This document shows, piece by piece, positions 58,101 to 64,000 of a stretch of DNA of 64,000 bases (position 1 is its first letter; each line of letters starts with the position of its first letter). A model generated the notes under the pieces. That model ran no database searches. It was not told the origin of the DNA and was given only the letters and a program-made list of their open reading frames with translations. The position numbers and the translations under genes are program-made. This stretch comes from Hyalella azteca. Lineage: Eukaryota; Arthropoda; Malacostraca; Amphipoda; Hyalellidae. Location of the stretch: the NCBI RefSeq assembly GCF_000764305.2, contig NW_025944084.1, forward strand, positions 124,001 through 188,000, given 5' to 3'.

Positions 58101-61100
58101 GTTACATCGTTTTACGAATATAACAATAATAAGACAATTGGCATAACAATTTAGCTGTCGTTGCTCTTCAAATTTCATGTGGTGGTATAAATGTAGTGTA
58201 AATGGTTATTTATTTTACTAATTTTTTGTACTCAATATTCAAATATAATGTAAAGCATGTTGATTTCCCATCAGGAATTTTGATATATTTTCTCATAAGA
58301 AAAATTATAAAGAGGCGAAAAATTTTCAAGGAAAAACTACGAGACAAGGGGAAAAAATTATCCCAAAATAAGATTATAAATTAGGACAACAATTCCATTA
58401 AATATGTTAGGAAGTGTTATGAGGAAGATTAAACTCAAGACCTTAGAAAACTAGAAAATTCATTCTATTGCGGTAAGAGACCAAACGAGACATTCTATTG
58501 TGGTAAGAGACAAAACGAGACATTCTATTGTGGTAAGAGACTAAACGAGACATTCTATTGTGGTAAGAGACCAAACGAGGCATTCTATTGTGGTAAGAGA
58601 CACTAAACGAGAAATTCTATTGTAGCAAGAGATAAAACGAGACATTCTATTGTGGTAAGAGACTAAACGAGACATTCTATTGTGGTAAGAGACTAAACAA
58701 GACATTCTATTGTGGTAAGAGACTAAACGAGACATTCTATTGTGGTAAGAGACTAAACGAGACATTCTATTGTGGTAAGAGACTAAACAAGACATTCTAT
58801 TGTGGTAAGAGACAAAACGAGACATTCTAGTGAGGTACAATATAGAATGAGATCTTCCACTTTGATAATTAACAAAACGACAAATTCCATAAGTGCTGAT
58901 TAAGGATTAACAAGTTAACTTCATTCTATAATAAGTTCTATCTTAAATTCAGGATCAACCAGTAGGTTTCATCATGAATGTCTTGCTATTAGATGTAACT
59001 TCCAGAAATATGCCAAACTCCTACTTTGTCTAGAACGTTTTGCCTCATAATTGTACAAGATTTCTGATCAGAGTTAAAAGTTGTAACGATTTTCATAACT
59101 TTTTAACACCAAGCTCATCAAGTAGAAATTTCAAGTATCAAGAACTTTACCCATGAGTTTGAAAAGTTTTCATCAGCACAAGATAATCACATGTGCTTAA
59201 GTTGATAACAAATGCCCACCATTGTTTTCTTGCAATAAAAATAATTCTTTCTGACCTGCAAGACAAACTTTTGATCGATGACCTTCTTGCCAATAGCTGG
59301 CTGGAAATCTGGACTCTCCAAGAAGCGCAAGAAGAATTCATACACCAGCTGAAGGTGTGGCCATGATGCCTCCAGAGTTGGATCATCCTCTTCAGGGTCA
59401 AAGTCGGGGTTGTCCGAAGGGGGCAGTGTGCGGAACAAGTTACACGCAATCTGCAAAGAACATGGCATCAGGAACTGGCTAGTGATATTTTCTTGGCACG
59501 AGTTGGGATTAATACAATAGTTGAGAAAGAGCTGAAGAATATAGACGATCATAATAATAGAACCACGGATCAAACAATGTTAGCCTCATCATGCCCGTGA
59601 AGGCTGTGGTAGTAAGCAGTAGTTCTGGTATCAACAGATACCTCATTTGCATTCCATAAGCAACAAATCAAATAAATAAATCAACACCTGCATGAGAAAT
59701 TAACAATGCTCACCATTTGAATGTTTCATTCACAATGTTCAGTTAATCATTCAGTGTAAATCCACTTCATTTGGATTCAGTTCAGTTCAGTAATTCAGTT
59801 ACTCTTCTTCTGAACTCTAAATTTCAAATGAGATGCATTGCTTCAGTAATTCTTTGAATGCTATTTGTGCCATAAGTAATATAAGCACTAGAACTCTTTC
59901 ACTGCTTCCATTTATTGGAAAATTTTAAATAAGAAATCATGACATTAATTTCATCTGTTCATTTAATTGTTGAAAAGAAAACAGAAATGAGCAACATTCA
60001 AAAAATGAACAATAAATTCAAATATTATGGACCGTTTGACATGTCGACACCAATGCTCATTTGCCAAACTTCCCTACAAGACCAGTGAGTTGCACCATTA
60101 AAAAACGCCATATTTAATTAATTTGTGTGTTTAAATAAAATACATACATTTCAGTTTCATAATGATTCTCAATTGTTCCTGTATTTTCCACAACTGTGTA
60201 ACACTCTAATATGACAATAACTTTCAAGCTTGGATTTAAAAGTCTATTTCTAACAAGTTACATGTAGCACAAGCACAACCCACCAATGGGTCGTACCACT
60301 GCTATGAAATATGCCCTGAATGCCACATAGCCGCGCTTAATGTGTTAAAAGTGATAAATAATTCATGTAGTAAACATACATACCACTCCATCCATGAGCA
60401 ATACACTGTGTGGCACACATATGTCAATACCACTCCAGCATCAACAGTTTAAATAACAGAAAAAAAGATGAGCAGTAAATGTCACAACTCTGTGTGCATG
60501 CTTTGAATGTTAACTACCATATTACAGAAGATAACAAAGAAGTCAAGTTGCATCATCTTCTTTCACTATTAATGTAATTTCTCTGTCTCAGTTGTTTTCA
60601 GCAGCCCTAGGGGCCTGCTTGAGGATGAGTGGTTACCTTGAATATATATACCCTCTTGGGAACTTGCCATAGTAATGAGGTTCTTTGGTTTCCTGGATTC
60701 CTGAATCTATAAAAATAATTAGTTTTTTAACTACATTAAAATTAACTATAAAACTATCTGACTTAATCAATGCAAGTGGCTGAAAATCTTCAGTTAATGA
60801 GAGGCTCTAAATTTATTTAGGAGTAGCTCATAGCAGCTAATATAAGGATCCTTCTCCTTTGAACCTTGCAATGATGAGGCTCATTCTTACCATTGCAATG
60901 ATCTCCGGATACACAGGCTCGGTGAGCACCCCCCGGCCTGCCGTGATGTAGTCCACAAGCTCATTGAGAGTGGAACGTTTAGTCTCTTTGCCCTTGAGAT
61001 CAGCCACGGGGTCTAGGAAGTCAAATCCAACACAGCATTGCCGTAATTTGCGAAGGAACAAGTCCTCCTGCTCCCCCCCTGGGACATCTGCAATTACAAA

Positions 61101-64000
61101 CATACAGTAAAATCTTGCAACTTTGCAGTCTATTTTTTAGGGACTACATTGGAGGTAGCTTGGAAGAAAACTAACCTGCTGCATCAAGAATGTTATTAGA
61201 AAATATTGTATTTTGTAATAGTCTTCTTTATTTTGGCCACTCATTTTTGAGAGATATCCAAAGCCAGCCTCATTTGTCAAAGAAGAAAAAAAATAAAAAT
61301 TAATTAATATTGACTGTGCCAAGATCACTTGAACTCCTTAAAAACTTTTCTTTGCTAGCATGACTAAAAATTACAGATATAGATGAACCAGGATGCGTGA
61401 TGATGATACTAAATTTTCTCCATAAGATATACTACCGGTACCTATATCAGATGGGGAAACACACAAGCAAAGCTAGCATGAGTAATAAATGACCAGCCAT
61501 AGTGGTCTTTTTCCTGGCACTAGTTTAAATTACATAAATTAATCTGCTATAGTATTTTTTTAGATACTTCAATATTTTTATTACCCTGTACTGCCAATAA
61601 TTAAATTTGAAAGTCAATTTTCTAGTGGAGTAGGACATGACCAAAATCACAAACAAGCATTTAGCCCTTACACAATTAGTAACTAAAAACTTTTAATGTA
61701 GCTCAGGTTGAGTGGGAACATTAGGCTTCAGGCCAAACACAGAGAATTTATGAAAACTGTAGTTAATATAATAAAGTGAAAAAAAGTGAGCAAGTTACAA
61801 AGGTGTTATATGAAGTAATCCATAACTGGCTTGATTTTTTTGCTCTGTACAATAAACTACAGTATAAATATTTTCAAAAACCATCAATACAAGGCTGTTT
61901 TTATTTAGGGCAGGAAGCCCCGTAAGTTTGAGGTGAATTTTTGTTTTTTTTTAGTTATTGATGTTATAAGCATTATGTCTATACCAGTACATGCTTATAT
62001 GTGATTTCAGTTATGTTATACTTGCTCGTTCCCTGAATGACCAGTTATTTTTACAAATTTTCATCATTACAGGGTAGCAATAGAAACTGAAGTGACTAAA
62101 ATGGTTTAAAGAGATTCAACCATCAGAGTTGATATGGTGCAGTTGCCAGTTAGTATATATTTGCCTCCTTATTGATTGATAGTTTGTCACTCCACAATGG
62201 CCATGGCACCATGTATTACCCTACCTGTACAACTATTGTAAATAAAAACAAAATAAGTACACCTTATGAGAATATATATGTATATACTGTATGGCTCAGT
62301 ATATATGTATATGCCTAAATTTGTTGTATATTAGTATACAGATATTTGGCAATTAACAAAGAGACTAAAAAAATGTATATAAGAAGTTCCAGGTGTAATA
62401 GAGAGTGCAGAAACTTTGTGACCAGTCAATTGATGTCAATGGTTACTGTACAGTGAATCTTTCCTTACCAAACCTTACTTCCAATGGAATGGTGCTTCCT
62501 ATCATTACAATGGTCTCTCCATACTACACCAAGTCCTTCAAATTAAAAAAATACTATCATATCTATGACATTGATTCCACTACTTTTCCATTTGGAATTG
62601 AAGAGAGGGTTGCAAGAAAATAGACCAACATATATAAGTCTGTGTCACTTGGTTGATCCAGACATATCAGATAATTTATATATGAAGGTATGATCCAGGG
62701 TTAGATTTTTTGAACAAATATAACATATATACATGAGTACATTTGTTCATTTATTCTCTCATATTGCACCATGGTCTAACTATATATAATGTAGCTACAT
62801 ATGGTACTATATATAGACTGGAGATATATTTTATCCTGGGCATTTTTTCAAGGATGTGCATACTGAGAGAGAAAATCTAATCAAATGATTTATCCACTAG
62901 AAACCCATATGCTCAAAACAATGCTTACTATGTAAAATCAATCATACACATGGAAGGGAAACTATAGAACTTTATTCAAATTTGACATTATAGTTACTAA
63001 TATAGAATAAAGATATATTGCTCCTTCCATAATTTGAAAAATAAGAGAACCAATTTTTCAATCATTCATTTTGTTTCTTGATTGTTTCAGGCAGTGATGC
63101 CATCATTGCCAGGCATGGAACAATGAGACAATGATTCTCTATTTACAGAGGGATTTCATTAAACAGGCTGTAATTCTAGGATTGAGCATAAAGCTTGTCA
63201 TTTTTTAGCAGATGAATGCCAACCTCCAGACTGCAATTGGATGTGATAACTGATATCGTCCACTCCAGACTGTAATTGGTTGATGGGATTGTGATGTCAT
63301 CCACTCCAGACTGTGATTGGTTGATGGGATTGTGATGTCATCTACTCCAGACTGTGATTGGTTGATGTGATTGTGATGTCATCTACTCCAGACTGTGATT
63401 GGTTGTGTCTAATATGCTCTGTGTTCTCATTAATATAATACCCCCCAGTCCCTCCCAGAATTCCAGGCAATGATTTCATTGTAGACTTAAATACAAGCAA
63501 AGGAATGTGAAGGCTTTAAAGGGCTGATAATAAGAATGATATTTTCAATGGAAGGCTGAAGTAGTTAGGTTTTTAACTATTGTCACGACTAGATTGGAAT
63601 TTTCCTACTCATGAATGAAACTTCACAGCTTAAAAGTATGCAATTCAAGTACATTTAGAATCTTGTGGCATGGTCATGCAGTTTTACTAACAAATAGATA
63701 GGAATAATTTACCTAGAACTAGAAGCTAGAATTAATTGCAGCTCTGAAAATATCAGAAAACCTCTATTTGTGGCTTGAATGATAGATATACTTATAGTCC
63801 ATGCTGCTGCCAGTGTCAGGAGGAGTGGCAAAAATCATTCATCATTTATACGATTCAAATCCTCTATTTCAACACTGAAGCATAGTTAGCATACATTTTT
63901 TCATGACAAAACTGAAATTTACCTTTTAACATAGGAAGAGGCTGAAGATCAACTTCATTAGCTGTGCGATAGCGTGAAGATCCTTGAGATCTTTTAGGCT
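54907..64000 (-). CDS. PPP2R5: PP2A regulatory subunit B56 (B'), alpha/beta/epsilon-like (widerborst-like), 3' part of gene
   Basis: B56 subunits direct protein phosphatase 2A to substrates carrying LxxIxE motifs; the fold is a stack of HEAT-like helices. Exons from 5' to 3' are 64000-63923 (partial), 61087-60891, 59450-59256, 58078-57948, 57487-57428, 57130-56917, 56251-56132, 55715-55602 and 55101-54907. All junctions are GT-AG and in phase, giving 433 residues and a TAG. Family blocks are unmistakable: [73 protein letters not shown] and [20 protein letters not shown]. The EHWNQTI and KTC.QKEVMFLGE forms are those of the alpha/beta/epsilon subgroup. The short charged tail ([20 protein letters not shown]) fits that too. 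The N-terminus lies beyond the right edge. Confidence 0.97.
55602..55715 (-). CDS. PPP2R5: PPP2R5 internal exon ([15 protein letters not shown])
   Basis: The exon has phase 0 at both ends, acceptor CTGTGTCAG and donor AGCAAG|GTGAGA. Its 38 residues end [14 protein letters not shown]. Confidence 0.97.
56132..56251 (-). CDS. PPP2R5: PPP2R5 internal exon ([16 protein letters not shown])
   Basis: The exon has phase 0 at both ends, acceptor ATTGTGCAG and donor TTTCAG|GTAAGT. It has 40 residues. The acceptor is followed on its 5' side by a degenerate repeat of itself (56252-56405). Confidence 0.97.
56252..56405 (-). repeat. Degenerate tandem repeat carrying copies of the adjacent splice acceptor
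   Basis: On the plus strand ACCTGCACAA, ACCTCCGCAAA, TGATCCGCAAA, ACCTCTGCAAA, ACCTGCACAAA and ACCTGCATAAA recur about every 23-35 bases, separated by ATGAGCATGA- or GAACATAA-like words. On the minus strand each is a TTTGTGCAGGT-like acceptor resembling the real one at 56252-56254. Confidence 0.75.
56917..57130 (-). CDS. PPP2R5: PPP2R5 internal exon ([10 protein letters not shown] to TCSQKE)
   Basis: The exon enters in phase 2 after TTTTGGGCAG and ends in phase 0 at AAAGAG|GTTTGG. The donor is non-ideal beyond GT. Its 71 full codons cover [18 protein letters not shown] and [18 protein letters not shown]. Confidence 0.96.
57428..57487 (-). CDS. PPP2R5: PPP2R5 internal exon of 60 nt
   Basis: The exon enters and leaves in phase 2, acceptor GTTTTTCAG and donor TTGGCAG|GTATGA. 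It encodes [19 protein letters not shown]. It is too short to stand out as an open frame, and was found from the gap between neighbouring exons. Confidence 0.96.
57948..58078 (-). CDS. PPP2R5: PPP2R5 internal exon ([16 protein letters not shown])
   Basis: The exon enters in phase 0 after TTTGTTTCAG and leaves in phase 2 at TTCTTAG|GTCAGT. It encodes [20 protein letters not shown] and [20 protein letters not shown], then IFL. Confidence 0.97.
58459..58845. repeat. Minisatellite, 30-bp unit, about 13 copies, in a PPP2R5 intron
   Basis: The unit is ATTCTATTGTGGTAAGAGAC plus TAAACGAGAC. The 99-residue minus frame across it is an artefact of the period. Each unit contains GGTAAGAG, a donor-like word, but on the antisense strand of the gene. 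Confidence 0.97.
59256..59450 (-). CDS. PPP2R5: PPP2R5 internal exon ([17 protein letters not shown])
   Basis: The exon has phase 0 at both ends, acceptor TTCTTTGCAG and donor TTGCAG|GTCAGA. Its 65 residues include [18 protein letters not shown] and [20 protein letters not shown], the best conserved B56 block. Confidence 0.98.
59451..60890. other. PPP2R5 intron
   Basis: No gene or tandem array is seen. Short ATTCAGTT repeats occur at about 59740-59810. Confidence 0.6.
60891..61087 (-). CDS. PPP2R5: PPP2R5 internal exon ([19 protein letters not shown])
   Basis: The exon enters in phase 1 after TAATTGCAG and ends in phase 0 at GCAATG|GTAAGA. It has 65 full codons. [20 protein letters not shown] and [20 protein letters not shown] match the family. 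Confidence 0.97.
61088..63922. other. PPP2R5 intron, 2.8 kb
   Basis: AT-rich, with TATATA-rich words at about 62260-62830 and the 41-bp array at 63222-63410. No exon was recognised. Confidence 0.6.
63222..63410. repeat. Tandem repeat, 41-bp unit, about 4.5 copies
   Basis: The unit is CTCCAGACTGTGATTGGTTG followed by ATGGGATTGTGATGTCATC. Each copy contains ATTGG (an inverted CCAAT box) and TGATGTCA (CRE-like). Confidence 0.93.
63923..64000 (-). CDS. PPP2R5: PPP2R5 exon, truncated by the window edge
   Basis: The third frame on the minus strand reads [20 protein letters not shown] and PMLK, and ends at TTAAAAG|GTAAAT in phase 1, matching the next exon. B56 proteins have a similar basic and Ser-rich stretch ending in LPLLKDVP at this place. 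Confidence 0.9.

Noticed and set aside
58541..58840. 99-residue minus frame with repeated [10 protein letters not shown]
   Set aside because: 30-bp minisatellite in a PPP2R5 intron.

Overview
The window is nuclear DNA from an intron-rich animal. Protein matches, splice-site style, AT-rich introns and heavy loads of minisatellites and miniature transposons suggest an arthropod, probably a malacostracan crustacean. The organism is inference; the gene families are read from the sequence. Three protein-coding loci are secure. (1) At the left edge, minus strand, the first coding exon (591-716) of an SRSF4/5/6 (B52/SRp55) type splicing factor, whose remaining exons lie outside the window. (2) On the plus strand, 35392-45723, a TMCC/dementin family gene (transmembrane and coiled-coil domain protein of the ER). 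Its 11 exons join in phase to 849 residues. (3) On the minus strand, 54907 to beyond 64000, the 3' part of a B56 (PPP2R5, widerborst-like) regulatory subunit of protein phosphatase 2A. Nine exons join in phase to 433 residues and the stop codon.

Layout. 0.0-0.4 kb holds a gutted mariner-like transposon. 0.6-0.7 kb holds the SR protein exon. 0.7-8 kb is AT-rich with foldback elements and an inverted, decayed triplicate repeat. 8.4-19 kb is a dense minisatellite zone: about ten arrays with unrelated units of 20-60 bp, one broken by a 74-N assembly gap, plus a few GC-rich exon-like islands that could be 5' exons of the TMCC locus or of another gene. 19-35 kb is mostly unrecognised non-coding DNA with a Harbinger-like MITE and three more tandem repeats. 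35.4-47.9 kb is the TMCC gene with its 3' UTR. 47.9-53.9 kb has no recognisable gene. 53.9-54.9 kb holds a broken casein-kinase-1-like pseudogene directly behind the PPP2R5 stop codon. 54.9-64 kb is PPP2R5.

The three genes have separate cellular roles (splicing, ER membrane organisation, phosphatase targeting) and nothing indicates that they act together. The notable biology is architectural. TMCC exon 2 is wedged between two MITEs and sits beside a tandem duplication of its own splice acceptor. A piggyBac-like MITE lies just upstream of exon 9. Several minisatellites begin 30-45 bp behind splice donors. Two arrays are built from CACGTG E-boxes. I found no sign of an undescribed enzyme system, CRISPR array or prokaryotic island.
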